A DNA stretch of 64,000 nt from Pseudomonas lundensis (GCF_001042985.1 NZ_JYKY01000005.1:124001-188000); one strand, 5' to 3'. Shown: positions 43,478 to 53,094, counted from the first letter of the stretch. Translations and numbers: made by a program. The notes: generated by a model from the letters alone, not told the origin.

Positions 43478-45664
43478 ATGAACCATTTGCCCGCCCCGGT
43501 ACGCTGGCTGTATTCGCTGGAATGGCGCCGAGGCTTTTTTGACTGGGCACGCAGCGATGGCGTGACCTGGGTGCATATTTTCAAAGTACTGGTCGCGGCG
43601 TTTCTGACCCTGTGGCTGGCCATGCGCCTGGAGTTGCCGCAGCCGCGTACCGCGATGATCACCGTGTTCATCGTGATGCAACCGCAGAGCGGTCAGGTGT
43701 TCGCTAAAAGCTTTTATCGCTTTTTGGGCACCCTGACCGGGTCGGCCGTGATGGTGGCGCTGATCGCGCTGTTCGCGCAAAACACCGCCTTGTTTCTCGG
43801 TGCCATGGCGATCTGGGTCGGCATTTGCTCGGCCGGTGCCGCGCGCTGCCGTAACTTTCGCGCCTATGGCTTTGTACTGGCCGGGTACACCGCGGCGATG
43901 GTGGGCTTGCCCGCGCTGGCGCACCCCGATGGCGCGTTCATGGCCGCCGTGTGGCGGGTGCTGGAAATCTCGCTCGGCATCCTCTGCTCCACCGTGATCA
44001 GTGCCGCGATTTTGCCGAAAACCGCAGGCGCGGCGATGCACAACGCCTTGTACCAGCGCTTCGGTGTGTTCGCCGGATTCGTGGCCCAGGGCTTGCGCGG
44101 CCAGTCCACCCAGCAAGACTACGAAGCCAGCAACGTGCGTTTCATTGGCGAAAGTGTCGGGCTCGAAGGCATGCGCAGCGTGACCGTCTTCGAAGACCCG
44201 CACATGCGCCGCCGCAGCGGTCGCCTGAGCCGCCTGAACAGCGAGTTCATGGCCATCACCACGCGCTTCAATGCGCTGCACCAATTGCTGGCCCGTCTGC
44301 GCAGCCGTGGCGTGGTGCAAGTGGTGGGCGCCATTGAGCCGGAGCTGGAGCTGCTGGCGCAGTTGCTCGACACCTACAGCGGCCGTTCGCTGACCGACAA
44401 GGACGCCGCCGTGCTGGCCGAACAACTGGCGGCGTTCAAGGCCGGTTTGCCGGAGCACGTGCGCAACCTGCGGGTCCAGTTTCTGGAAACCGACCCCAGC
44501 CCTTCGGACTTTCTGGACTTCAACACCGCTTATGAGCTGTTGTACCGGTTTGTCGACGACATGCTCAGCTACGCACTGACCCACGCTTCGCTGGCCGATC
44601 ACACCCACGAGCGCGAGCGCTGGGATCAGCCCTTCATCTCGCAAACCAACTGGTGGTCGGCGGCGGCCTCGGGCATACGGGCCTCGTTCATTCTGGTGGT
44701 GCTGGGCACGTACTGGGTGATGACGGCCTGGCCCAGCGGCGCCACCATGACCCTGATTGCCGCCGCCACAGTGGGCCTGTCGGCGGCGACGCCCAACCCC
44801 AAGCGCATGGCTTTTCAAATGGCCTGCGGGACGTTCATCGGTGCGGTGGTGGGTTTTTTCGAGATGTTCTTCGTGCTGCCCCACATCGACGGTTTCCCGT
44901 TGCTGTGCCTGGTGCTGACCCCGGTGATCATGCTTGGCTCATTCCTGACATCGCGTGCCAATTACGCCGGGGTCGGGCTGGGGTTGTTGATCTTTTTCAG
45001 CACCGGCTCAGTGCCCGACAACCTGACCGTTTACAACCCGTACCAGTTCATCAACGACTACATCGCCATGGTCATCGGCATGCTGGTCTGCGCCGCTGCT
45101 GGCGCAATCATCCTGCCGCCCAACAGCCGCTGGTTATGGAGCCGTCTGGAGCAAGACCTGCGCGAGCAAGTGGTGTACGCCATCAGCGGCAAGTTGAAAG
45201 GCTTGAGCTCCAGCCTCGAAAGCCGCACCCGCGACCTGATGAATCAGGCCTACGGTCTGGCCGCCGGTCAGCCGCAGGTGCAACGGACCTTGTTGCGCTG
45301 GATGTTCGTGGTGCTGGAAGTGGGCCACGCGATTATCGAATTGCGCAAAGAACAAGCGATTTTGCCGATTCACCCGGCCTACGCCGAATCTCAGCCCTGG
45401 CGCCAGGCGATCCGCGTCATGGGCCGGGCCTTGGTGCGCCTGTTTATCAGCCCCGGCGAAAGCAACCTGGAACGCGCCCTGATCGCCGTGGACCACGCCA
45501 TCAGCCGGGTGCAGGCCACCGACGAACCGTTTGCCCGCAACTTCGACACCTCGGCGTTGGTCCGGGTGCAAAGCTACCTGCACTTCATTCGTACCTCACT
45601 GCTGGATCCGCAATCGCCGCTGGCCGCCTACGCGCAGCCGCAAGGACTTGAACATGCCTCGTGA
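43478..45664 (+). CDS. FUSC-family inner-membrane efflux protein (AaeB-like)
   Basis: A 728-residue transporter with two blocks of about six helices (residues about 25-175 and 395-545) separated by a cytoplasmic region. A soluble C-terminal part follows. This is the aromatic acid exporter/FUSC layout of E. coli AaeB. Family blocks are RLELPQPRTAMITVFIVMQP and TLIAAATVGLSAATPNPKRM. It overlaps the DUF1656 gene by 11 bp. Confidence 0.92.
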   Translation: MNHLPAPVRWLYSLEWRRGFFDWARSDGVTWVHIFKVLVAAFLTLWLAMRLELPQPRTAMITVFIVMQPQSGQVFAKSFYRFLGTLTGSAVMVALIALFAQNTALFLGAMAIWVGICSAGAARCRNFRAYGFVLAGYTAAMVGLPALAHPDGAFMAAVWRVLEISLGILCSTVISAAILPKTAGAAMHNALYQRFGVFAGFVAQGLRGQSTQQDYEASNVRFIGESVGLEGMRSVTVFEDPHMRRRSGRLSRLNSEFMAITTRFNALHQLLARLRSRGVVQVVGAIEPELELLAQLLDTYSGRSLTDKDAAVLAEQLAAFKAGLPEHVRNLRVQFLETDPSPSDFLDFNTAYELLYRFVDDMLSYALTHASLADHTHERERWDQPFISQTNWWSAAASGIRASFILVVLGTYWVMTAWPSGATMTLIAAATVGLSAATPNPKRMAFQMACGTFIGAVVGFFEMFFVLPHIDGFPLLCLVLTPVIMLGSFLTSRANYAGVGLGLLIFFSTGSVPDNLTVYNPYQFINDYIAMVIGMLVCAAAGAIILPPNSRWLWSRLEQDLREQVVYAISGKLKGLSSSLESRTRDLMNQAYGLAAGQPQVQRTLLRWMFVVLEVGHAIIELRKEQAILPIHPAYAESQPWRQAIRVMGRALVRLFISPGESNLERALIAVDHAISRVQATDEPFARNFDTSALVRVQSYLHFIRTSLLDPQSPLAAYAQPQGLEHAS

Positions 45665-45854
45665 AATCGCCTTCCACGGCGTCTATATGCCCACCATGAC
45701 CCTGATGTTTTTTATCGCGGCGGGGTTGGCGTGGGGCTTTGACCGACTGTTTTCCGGCTACGACCTGTACCGCTTCTTCTGGCACCCGGCGCTGCTGCGC
45801 CTGAGCCTGTTTGCTTGTCTTTTTGGCGCCATGGCGCTCACTGTTTACCGTTGA
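45654..45854 (+). CDS. DUF1656 (AaeX-like) small membrane protein
   Basis: A 66-residue protein with two membrane helices (about 11-30 and 44-63) and the family start MPREIAFHGVYMPTMTL. AaeX-type proteins are standard small members of FUSC efflux operons; their role is unknown. The ATG lies inside the 3' end of the FUSC gene and the stop is 10 bp before the HlyD gene. Confidence 0.9.
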   Translation: MPREIAFHGVYMPTMTLMFFIAAGLAWGFDRLFSGYDLYRFFWHPALLRLSLFACLFGAMALTVYR

Positions 45855-45864
45855 GACCGATCCG

Positions 45865-46743
45865 ATGAAAAAGTTCTTCAGCCTGCTTGCCACCTTGCTG
45901 GTTTTGGCCCTTGCAATATGGATCGGCCGAACCCTGTGGGTGCATTACATGAACACCCCCTGGACCCGCGACGGCCGCGTGCGCGCCGACATCATCAACG
46001 TCGCGGCGGACGTCAACGGTTACGTGGTCAACGTGCCGGTCAAGGACAACCAGTTGGTGAAAAAGGGCGACGTGTTGCTGGAAATCGACCCCGAGCACTA
46101 CGAAATTGCCGTCAAACAGGCCCAGTCGCTGGTGGCTTCGCGCAAGGCCACGTGGGAGATGCGCAAGCTCAACGCCCATCGCCGGGCGGACATGGACAAC
46201 CTGGTGATCTCAAAAGAAAACCGTGACGACGCCACCAACATCGCGGATTCGGCCCTGGCCGATTACCAGCACGCGCTGGCCCAGCTCGATGCCGCGCTGC
46301 TGAACCTCAAACGCACCCAAGTACTGGCCACGGTCGATGGTTACGTCACCAACCTGAATGTACACCGGGGCGACTACGCCCGGATCGGTGACCCGAAAAT
46401 GGCGGTGGTCGATAAAGATTCGTTCTGGGTGTATGGCTTCTTCGAAGAAACCAAACTGCCGCACATCCGCGTGGGCGATAAAGCCGAGCTGCAAATGATG
46501 AGTGGCGAAGTGCTCAAAGGTCACGTCGAGAGCATCTCGCGCGGCATCTACGACCGGGACAACCCCGAAAGCCGCGAGTTGGTGGCCGACGTCAACCCGA
46601 CATTCAACTGGGTGCGTCTGGCCCAGCGGGTGCCCGTGCGTATCCACATCGACGAAATCCCCGAGGGGTTCCTGCTCGCTGCCGGCACCACCTGTACCGT
46701 GATCGTGCAACAGGATGACGTGGACACGCATCCCGAGCACTAA
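45865..46743 (+). CDS. HlyD-family periplasmic adaptor (AaeA/EmrA-like)
   Basis: A 292-residue membrane-fusion protein: one N-terminal anchor (residues 4-24), a barrel-sandwich lipoyl domain (VNGYVVNVPVKDNQLVKKGD and ATVDGYVTNLNVHRGDYARI), a coiled-coil hairpin between them, and a beta-barrel (YGFFEETKLPHIRVGDKAEL). It links the FUSC pump to the outer-membrane factor, completing a four-gene efflux operon. Confidence 0.92.
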   Translation: MKKFFSLLATLLVLALAIWIGRTLWVHYMNTPWTRDGRVRADIINVAADVNGYVVNVPVKDNQLVKKGDVLLEIDPEHYEIAVKQAQSLVASRKATWEMRKLNAHRRADMDNLVISKENRDDATNIADSALADYQHALAQLDAALLNLKRTQVLATVDGYVTNLNVHRGDYARIGDPKMAVVDKDSFWVYGFFEETKLPHIRVGDKAELQMMSGEVLKGHVESISRGIYDRDNPESRELVADVNPTFNWVRLAQRVPVRIHIDEIPEGFLLAAGTTCTVIVQQDDVDTHPEH

Positions 46744-46811
46744 GGGGCTGTGCGCGTATCACCTATAGCCAGCGACGCGGCTTGCCATGACGCGGGAACA
46801 CACCCTGAGGG

Positions 46812-47207
46812 TTAACCCGCGACAAACGTCTCATGCAAATGACGCCACAGCAACGTGCCGTGAGCGTCTTGCTCAAACACAGCGGTGGCCCGCCGATCGG
46901 TTCGGTTGCCGTTGTGTTCTTCCTGCACTTCGCGGTAACCGATGACCGCCCCCCCTGCGTATAAGGCGATGCCTTGAAATTCGCTGAGGGTGATGACCAG
47001 CCCCGGGCGTGCCCCGCGCAACTGTTCAAACAGGGCTTCCATGCTACTTAAATTGAGCGTATTGCCGCTGGGCGTGATCATCGAAAACTGTGCTGAGAAG
47101 CGGGCCAGCAACGTGGGCAGTACGCCCGGTTCCAGCCCGCAAAACCAGCCTTCAATCTCGACGTGGGTTTCTTGGACCAGGTCGAAGTAGCGCGAGTAGT
47201 CAGTCAT
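46812..47207 (-). CDS. SnoaL/NTF2-like protein
   Basis: A 131-residue soluble protein with the cone-shaped NTF2-like pattern: an N-terminal helix pair (YFDLVQETHVEIEGWFCG), then beta strands ending FEQDAHGTLLWRHLHETFV, as in DUF4440/SnoaL-like proteins. The catalytic role is unknown. ATG 47207 is 14 bp after the MFS gene stop, so it is probably cotranscribed with the exporter. Confidence 0.78.
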   Translation of the reverse strand: MTDYSRYFDLVQETHVEIEGWFCGLEPGVLPTLLARFSAQFSMITPSGNTLNLSSMEALFEQLRGARPGLVITLSEFQGIALYAGGAVIGYREVQEEHNGNRTDRRATAVFEQDAHGTLLWRHLHETFVAG

Positions 47208-47221
47208 CACATTCTCTTGAG

Positions 47222-48424
47222 TCAGGGCGCCAGCAAGGCCAGCACGCGTGGAGTATTGAGGCGTAAAGCGGGAATGAGCGGTACCAGCGTCATGCCAGCG
47301 CCGATGGCAAAGCATAGGGCAAAGGCGTGGGACGTCGAGGTGATGCTGCTCAAGGCACTGAACAGGCCCATCATCAGCGCCGGGCCCAGCAGAAAGCTCA
47401 ACTGCCGGTTGAGGTTCCAGAGCGCGCTGGCGGGTGCCATGTGGTCAGCGGGTACGTCAATGAAGGCGGTGTTCTGTGCTGTGCTGCTGCACAGGCTGCC
47501 GCCAAACCCCATCAGCGCGTAAAGCGCCATGGGCAACCAGAGGGGGCCGTCCTGCAGCTGGATCAACAAGGCGATGCCGAGTGCCTGCGCGCTCATGCCT
47601 GCCAGCAACAAGGGTTTGGGCCCCCACCGATTGAACCGGTAGCGGCTCAGGGCAATACCCAGTGCGGACGCCAGCGCCCAGGGCAGCATCAGCGCACCGG
47701 TCTGTGCCGGGCCGTAACCCAACTGATGCACATACAAAATGCTCACCAGCTGTGTGCCCATGAAAATCCCCGGAATGCACAGGTACGTCAGCATCGCGAC
47801 GCGCAGCAGCGGGCTTTTGAGCAGGTGCGCCAGGGTCGCCAGCCGCACCGGCGCGGGCCGTGCCGATTGAGTGACGGGCCGGACCCAGCACTGCGTCAGT
47901 AACAGTGCAATCAGCGCCAGCGGCAGGTTGGCATAAAACACCCAGCGCCATGACGTCGCCTCTACCACCCAGCCGCCCAGCACCGGTGACAGGGCCGGCA
48001 CCATCAGGGCCACCAGCAGGATCACCGATGTCAGCCGCGCCCGCTCATGGGGGCGAAACTCGCGATACACCATGGCTTGTCCCACCGGGATCAACAACCC
48101 GCCGCCCAGCCCTTGCAGCAGGCGCCAGCCGATCAGCGTTTCAATCGAGGTCGCTTGCGCCACCCCCCAGGTCGCCGCCGTAAACACCCCCAGTGAAATC
48201 AGCAGCAGGCGCTTTTCGCCCACCACGGCTGCCAGCCACACACTGGGCAGAATAATCAGGGTCAGGCCCAACATGTAGGCATTACCGATCCAGGCCAGTT
48301 GCGATACCGATGCCTGCAGATCCACACCGATTTGCGGGTAGGCAATCGACACGGCAAACATGTTCACCAGATCCAGCGCAAAGCTCAGCAGGTACACCGC
48401 GGCGATTTTAGTGCGATAGGCCAT
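47222..48424 (-). CDS. MFS drug-efflux type transporter
   Basis: A 400-residue permease with twelve predicted helices. It starts MAYRTKIAAVYLLSFALDL and carries the MFS motif C-like LVALMVPALSPVLGGWVVEA typical of drug:H+ antiporters, plus GWRLLQGLGGGLLIPVGQAM. ATG 48424 is chosen because the helix-1 sequence starts there. It is divergent from a LysR gene across a perfect 23-bp palindrome, so it is the likely regulated target. Confidence 0.9.
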   Translation of the reverse strand: MAYRTKIAAVYLLSFALDLVNMFAVSIAYPQIGVDLQASVSQLAWIGNAYMLGLTLIILPSVWLAAVVGEKRLLLISLGVFTAATWGVAQATSIETLIGWRLLQGLGGGLLIPVGQAMVYREFRPHERARLTSVILLVALMVPALSPVLGGWVVEATSWRWVFYANLPLALIALLLTQCWVRPVTQSARPAPVRLATLAHLLKSPLLRVAMLTYLCIPGIFMGTQLVSILYVHQLGYGPAQTGALMLPWALASALGIALSRYRFNRWGPKPLLLAGMSAQALGIALLIQLQDGPLWLPMALYALMGFGGSLCSSTAQNTAFIDVPADHMAPASALWNLNRQLSFLLGPALMMGLFSALSSITSTSHAFALCFAIGAGMTLVPLIPALRLNTPRVLALLAP

Positions 48425-48496
48425 GACCGCCTCCTTGATCAGAGGCCGCACAGTAGGCGTCTTTTAGGGCTGGAGGAACGGGGTATGCGCTGCTAG

Positions 48497-48519
48497 ATTG
48501 TCAAAATATTTTTGACAAT
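48497..48519. promoter_or_regulatory. Perfect palindromic operator between MFS and LysR genes
   Basis: ATTGTCAAAA-TAT-TTTTGACAAT has 10-bp arms with no mismatch. It lies 72 bp from the MFS start and 14 bp from the preferred LysR start. It contains T-N11-A spacings as in LysR sites, so it probably controls both genes. Confidence 0.72.
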
Positions 48520-48533
48520 AGGTGGCATTTGGC

Positions 48534-49442
48534 GTGGTCAGTCTTGATCGTTTCGACACTTTCAAAGCCGTGGTGGAAGCCGGTTCCCTGACCGCGGCGG
48601 CTGATTTGCTGGGGCAGACCCGGGCCGTGGTCAGCTTCACCATCAAGCGCCTGGAGGCTGAACTGGGCGTCACCTTGCTCACCCGCAACACTCGGCGGCT
48701 GGCGCTGACAGAAGCGGGCGAACGTTTTTATGTGCGCTGTTTGAGCATGCTGGAAGCGGCGCAACTGGCCATCGACGAAGCCCGTGGCGAACACACCGGG
48801 CTCAAGGGCACGCTGCGCGTGACCACCACGGTGGAATATGCGCTGGCCAGCGTGGTGCCTGCGCTGGAAGTGTTTGGCGCGTTGCACCCCGATCTCACGG
48901 TGCACCTGTCGACGTCATCGACCCACGCTGACTTGATCTCCGAACGCTTCGATGTGGCCCTGCGCCTGGGTCGCATCCTCGACTCCAGCCACCGCGCCGT
49001 GCAATTGAGTACCTTCGAGATTTTACCGGTGGCGTCACCGGGGTTTGTGCGGACTCAGCCGCCCATCGACAGCGTGCGGGCACTGGAGCACACCCCGTGG
49101 CTGGCGCATGGTCGGGTGGGGGAATTGAATGTGACGGAGCGCAGCACGGGTGCGGTTCGGCCCTACGCGCCCGACCCCGACAAGGTGCGCCTCAAGGCCG
49201 ATCACGCCTCGGTGCTGCGGGCGTTTGCACTGAGCGGGCAGGGCGTGGCGATTCTGCCCGACTGGTTGATTGACGATGACCTGCGAAGCGGCCGCTTGGT
49301 GCACGTGTTGCCGCAGTGGCAGTTCACCCCCCAAGGCGTGTATGCGTTGTACCCCGACACCCGCCACTTGCCCCTCAAGGTGCGGGCGTTTATCGACTTT
49401 ATGAAAAACCGCGAGGCGGGTTCAGGCCGAAACGTTTCATAA
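48534..49442 (+). CDS. LysR-type regulator
   Basis: A 302-residue LysR protein with an HTH at residues 1-62 (FDTFKAVVEAGSLTAAADLL, TRAVVSFTIKRLEAELG). The LTTR substrate domain includes VEYALASVVPALEVFGALHP and SGQGVAILPDWLIDDDL. GTG 48534 is preferred because AGGTGG lies 8 bp upstream; another in-frame GTG is at 48522. Its last 44 bp overlap the end of the convergent SDR gene. Confidence 0.88.
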   Translation: MVSLDRFDTFKAVVEAGSLTAAADLLGQTRAVVSFTIKRLEAELGVTLLTRNTRRLALTEAGERFYVRCLSMLEAAQLAIDEARGEHTGLKGTLRVTTTVEYALASVVPALEVFGALHPDLTVHLSTSSTHADLISERFDVALRLGRILDSSHRAVQLSTFEILPVASPGFVRTQPPIDSVRALEHTPWLAHGRVGELNVTERSTGAVRPYAPDPDKVRLKADHASVLRAFALSGQGVAILPDWLIDDDLRSGRLVHVLPQWQFTPQGVYALYPDTRHLPLKVRAFIDFMKNREAGSGRNVS

Positions 49443-50232
49443 GGATGTTTTGCAGCAGCCAGCGCGGCATCAATGCGGCCAGCAGCGGCAGGGCGCGGCT
49501 GCCGTTGCCGTAACGCAACAAGGCCGGAGGCCGGGGCTTGCGGCTGGCCTTGAAAACCACCTGCGCCAATGCCGCGACCGGGGTCGGGTTGTCTTGCGAT
49601 GCCGTGGCGCGGGCGCGAATCCCCTCACGCATCGGCCACCACGGCGAATCCTCGGCGATCAACACTTCAGCGCAGGCGCTGGCGTTTTTTGCAAAGTGGG
49701 TGTCGATGGCGCCGGGCTGCACTTCCATCACCCGCACCCCCAGCGGTGCCAGCTCCATGCGCATGGCTTCGCTCAAGGCGTGTACGGCTGCTTTCGACGC
49801 GCAGTACGCCCCGGCAAACGGCGTGACCAGCACCCCTGAAACGCTGCCGATATTGACCACCAGCCCGCGGTTGCTGCGCAGCGGCTCCAGCAGGGATTGG
49901 GTCATGCCCACAATCGAGAACACATTGGTTTCAAATTGCAATTGCAGTGCCTCAACCCCGCCGTCGAGCACGGGGCCCATGGCGCCATAGCCAGCGTTGT
50001 TGATCAACACGTCCAGGCCTTGGCCGTGCTGCTTGATGCGCTTGCTCAGCCGGTCGACGTCAAGGCTGTCGTTGACATCCAGTTGCACGGCGACAAAGCC
50101 ATCGGCCTTTAATTGCGCCACATCGGCCGTTTTGCGGGCCGTGACCCACACCTCATAACCGGCGTGTTTATAGGCATCCGCCAGGGCGCGGCCAATGCCG
50201 CTGGAACAGCCAGTGATTAAAACGAGGGGCAT
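49399..50232 (-). CDS. Short-chain dehydrogenase/reductase
   Basis: A 277-residue classical SDR with the cofactor motif TGCSSGIG at residues 7-14, NNAG at about 82, catalytic Ser in NIGSVSG and the YCASK pair. The C-terminal extension (PPALLRYGNGSRALPLLAAL) resembles the retinol-dehydrogenase-like subgroup. The substrate is unknown. It is 30 bp downstream of the small membrane protein gene on the same strand. Confidence 0.9.
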   Translation of the reverse strand: MPLVLITGCSSGIGRALADAYKHAGYEVWVTARKTADVAQLKADGFVAVQLDVNDSLDVDRLSKRIKQHGQGLDVLINNAGYGAMGPVLDGGVEALQLQFETNVFSIVGMTQSLLEPLRSNRGLVVNIGSVSGVLVTPFAGAYCASKAAVHALSEAMRMELAPLGVRVMEVQPGAIDTHFAKNASACAEVLIAEDSPWWPMREGIRARATASQDNPTPVAALAQVVFKASRKPRPPALLRYGNGSRALPLLAALMPRWLLQNILMKRFGLNPPRGFS

Positions 50233-50262
50233 CAAAACGTCCTTGAGAGCGGCTAAAAAAGA

Positions 50263-50727
50263 TCAGTTGGAAAAACTGCCTTGCAGGCGTTCAGCCCGAA
50301 ATTCCAGGGTTTGCGCACGGTAACCGGCACGCAACGGCGGCAAGGGCAAGCAATCGTGCCACACCGCGCCTGCTTGCAGTTCACCCGGCCCACGGTAACG
50401 CGGGGCAGTGTAGAGGTTGTCGGCCAGGTTGACCGTATCGCCCGGCGCATAAGCCGCCACGCGCCAGCCCAGTTCAAGCAAGGGCACATCGTTGCCATTA
50501 CGCAGGGTCAGGCTCAGGGGACGGTCGGCCGGGCACTGCTCGGGCGCATACACCATGCGCAGTTCCAGGCGGGCCAATTGTTGGGCTTCACGGTGATCGA
50601 GCCAGGCGACCGAAGCGGCCACAACCGCCAGCCCCGCCACGGCTGCCAGTGAAACCGGCAAGGCTTTGGACGGGTAGCGCAGCAGCAGGACCAACCAGGT
50701 GATGATCAGTAGAACGCCGATAAGCAT
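50263..50727 (-). CDS. Small two-helix membrane protein of unknown function
   Basis: A 154-residue protein with two N-terminal helices (about 2-17 and 24-42) and a periplasmic beta-rich domain (RLELRMVYAPEQCPADRPLS to the end) with two cysteines. Conserved proteins of this shape occur across Pseudomonas, but I know no function. It is 30 bp upstream of the SDR gene, so the two may form an operon. Confidence 0.72.
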   Translation of the reverse strand: MLIGVLLIITWLVLLLRYPSKALPVSLAAVAGLAVVAASVAWLDHREAQQLARLELRMVYAPEQCPADRPLSLTLRNGNDVPLLELGWRVAAYAPGDTVNLADNLYTAPRYRGPGELQAGAVWHDCLPLPPLRAGYRAQTLEFRAERLQGSFSN

Positions 50728-50807
50728 GACGCTCGCCTCGCAGAGAGTGGAGGGACATCCTACTGAAGCTTAGGTGGGAATGGCGAATTCGGATGACACC
50801 AAGGCCG

Positions 50808-50853
50808 GCCCTCACCGCGCCCTCTCCATTAGGGAGAGGGCCGGGGTGAGGGC
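50808..50853. repeat. REP hairpin after algA
   Basis: GCCCTCACCGCGCCCTCTCC-ATTA-type loop and GGGAGAGGGCCGGGGTGAGGGC form a long, nearly perfect hairpin between algA and the small membrane protein gene. It shares its core with the element at 55948-55982. Confidence 0.8.
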
Positions 50854-50876
50854 AGGCGGCCGGGCAGGTAACGCGC

Positions 50877-52328
50877 TTACTGCGCAATCGTCTTGACTGA
50901 CACGCCACGTTCAACGGGCGTCGAGCGACCGTACACGTCTTCAAACCGCTCGATGTCGTCTTCACCCAAATAGCTGCCGGACTGCACTTCGATGATTTCC
51001 AGCGGGATTTTCCCCGGGTTGCGCAGGCGGTGTACCGAGGCAATCGGGATGTAGGTGGACTGGTTTTCGGTCAGCAGGAATACGTTTTCGTCACACGTCA
51101 CTTCCGCCGTGCCCGACACCACAATCCAGTGTTCGGCGCGGTGGTGGTGCATTTGCAACGACAGGCAGGCCCCCGGCTTGACCGAGATGTGCTTGACCTG
51201 GAAGCGCCCGCCCATGTCCACCGAGTCGTACGACCCCCACGGACGATAAACTTCGCAGTGGTTCTGGGTTTCGCTGCGACCCTGTTCGTTCAGGGTGTTG
51301 ACCATCTGTTTGACGCCCTGAACCTTGTCTTTGTGGGCAATCATCATCGCGTCTTTGGTTTCCACCACCACGATGTTGTCCAGGCCGATCACCGACACCA
51401 GTTTGCCGTTGCCATGGATCATGCAGTTGGTGCTGTCCTGAATCACCACGTCGCCTTTGCTCACGTTGCCATTGGCGTCTTTCTCATTGACATCCCACAA
51501 CGACGACCAGCAGCCCACATCGCTCCAACCGGCCGTCAACGGCACGACGCAGGCGCGCTGGGTTTTTTCCATCACGGCGTAGTCAATCGAGTTGTCCGGG
51601 CAGCAGGCGAATGTGGCGTCGTCGATGTCCACGGTGTCGGCGTCTTGCTTGCTGCGTTCCAGGGTCAGCAGGCAGGTGTCGTAGATGTCCGGATCGTGTT
51701 TTTTCAGTTCTTCCAGGAAGCGGCTGGCGCGGAACATGAACATGCCGCTGTTCCAGAAATAGCCGCCACTTTTGACGAATTCGGCAGCCCGCTTGGCGTC
51801 GGGTTTTTCGACAAAGGAGGCAACACGGCTCACGCCTTCGGGCAGCAGGGCGTCGGCGGTGGACTTGATGTAGCCATAACCGGTCTCAGGTTTGAGCGCA
51901 GGAACCCCAAACAGCACCATTTCGCCGCGTTCGGCAGCCACGGTGGCCAGCGCGAGGGCGCGTTGCAGGGCTTTCTGGTCTTCCAGCACGTGGTCGGCCG
52001 GCAGCACCAGCATCAACTCGTCGCGGCCTTCGTTAATCAGCATCATCGCGGTCAGGGCAACAGCGGGCGCCGTGTTGCGGCCGAATGGCTCCATCAGGAT
52101 GCGTTGGGTGTCCAGCTGGCGAGCCGCCAACTGTTCGTTGACGATGAAACGGTGCTCCTTGTTGCACACCACGATCGGCGCGTCCATGCCTTCAAACACC
52201 AGGCGCTCAAGGGTTTGCTGAAACAGGGTCTGCTCGCCGGTCAGGGCCAGAAACTGCTTGGGGAATTGCTTGCGCGACAAAGGCCACAGACGCGAACCAC
52301 TACCACCTGAAAGAATTACCGGAATCAT
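50877..52328 (-). CDS. algA: Mannose-1-phosphate guanylyltransferase / mannose-6-phosphate isomerase
   Basis: A 483-residue bifunctional enzyme for GDP-mannose supply. The N-terminal nucleotidyltransferase domain has GGSGSRLWPLSRKQFPKQFL at residues 8-27. The C-terminal type II phosphomannose isomerase cupin (from about 350) has QMHHHRAEHWIVVSGTAEV. It is the last gene of the alginate operon, 78 bp after algF. ATG 52328 is set by the conserved IPVILSGGSG start. Confidence 0.97.
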   Translation of the reverse strand: MIPVILSGGSGSRLWPLSRKQFPKQFLALTGEQTLFQQTLERLVFEGMDAPIVVCNKEHRFIVNEQLAARQLDTQRILMEPFGRNTAPAVALTAMMLINEGRDELMLVLPADHVLEDQKALQRALALATVAAERGEMVLFGVPALKPETGYGYIKSTADALLPEGVSRVASFVEKPDAKRAAEFVKSGGYFWNSGMFMFRASRFLEELKKHDPDIYDTCLLTLERSKQDADTVDIDDATFACCPDNSIDYAVMEKTQRACVVPLTAGWSDVGCWSSLWDVNEKDANGNVSKGDVVIQDSTNCMIHGNGKLVSVIGLDNIVVVETKDAMMIAHKDKVQGVKQMVNTLNEQGRSETQNHCEVYRPWGSYDSVDMGGRFQVKHISVKPGACLSLQMHHHRAEHWIVVSGTAEVTCDENVFLLTENQSTYIPIASVHRLRNPGKIPLEIIEVQSGSYLGEDDIERFEDVYGRSTPVERGVSVKTIAQ

Positions 52329-52406
52329 GTTGTCTCTCCAAAAACTGAAATAGTTGTGTCTGATGGCGCGAGGCTCGCTCGCGCCGGCACAGAGCAAAAA
52401 ATTGAA

Positions 52407-53078
52407 TTAACGGGTAGAAACCGGGCGCTTGACCCACGTCGGCGACACGCTGCTGCCGTTGCCGGTGACGTACAGCACCGCGGCTTCACCGCGCTCCAGG
52501 GCGACAGGTTTGAGGTCGCTGACTTTCTTGTCGCCCTCAAACAGCGCGAAGCTGACTTTCACCGGATTGATTTCACGTTCGCCACGGCCCTTGGCAGCCA
52601 CGGCCTTGACCACGTCTGTCTTGCCGTCAGCGGTTTTGAGCGTCAGCGCCTTGTCAGTCAGGTTCTGTACGCGGACCAGGGATTTTTGCTTGTTCTTGAA
52701 CGGCGGCTCTTCGATCAGTTGCGGTTGGCCGCTGCCGGTATTGACCAGGGTGTAGTAGTGGTCGGCGCTCAGTTTGACCGGCAGGTTGTGGCTGCCGACT
52801 TTGGCGCTGTAGTCACCTTGTGGCAGAAAGCTGAAATCGCTGCTGCCTTGTGCCGCAACGTCGTTGAGCGCGGTATTGCCAACGGTGGCGCTGACGGGCT
52901 GGTTGCTGGCGTTGAACATGCGCACAAAGCTGGAGCCCTTGGGCGCGGTCGGGCCGTAGAGGGCGGCATCGCCACCGGCCCAGGCGTGTAACGACAGCAG
53001 GCTCATGCCCGCGATCAAGGCAAATGATTTGGCGAGACGACGTGGAGCAGGTGTGAATGGCATGGTTTTAATAGTCAT
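52407..53078 (-). CDS. algF: Alginate O-acetylation protein AlgF
   Basis: A 223-residue periplasmic protein with a signal peptide (to about residue 34, ending LSLHAWA) and a two-domain beta-sandwich body (DAALYGPTAPKGSSFVRMFN, KSLVRVQNLTDKALTLKT). It works with AlgI and AlgJ to acetylate polymannuronate before export. It lies 16 bp after algJ. Confidence 0.93.
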   Translation of the reverse strand: MTIKTMPFTPAPRRLAKSFALIAGMSLLSLHAWAGGDAALYGPTAPKGSSFVRMFNASNQPVSATVGNTALNDVAAQGSSDFSFLPQGDYSAKVGSHNLPVKLSADHYYTLVNTGSGQPQLIEEPPFKNKQKSLVRVQNLTDKALTLKTADGKTDVVKAVAAKGRGEREINPVKVSFALFEGDKKVSDLKPVALERGEAAVLYVTGNGSSVSPTWVKRPVSTR

Positions 53079-53094
53079 CAGTCGAACCTCTCTT

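Noticed and set aside
51030..52310. 426-codon open frame antisense to algA, and similar long frames opposite algI, algG and algE
   Set aside because: All are mirror frames of well-conserved alginate genes with biased amino-acid composition and no start signals.
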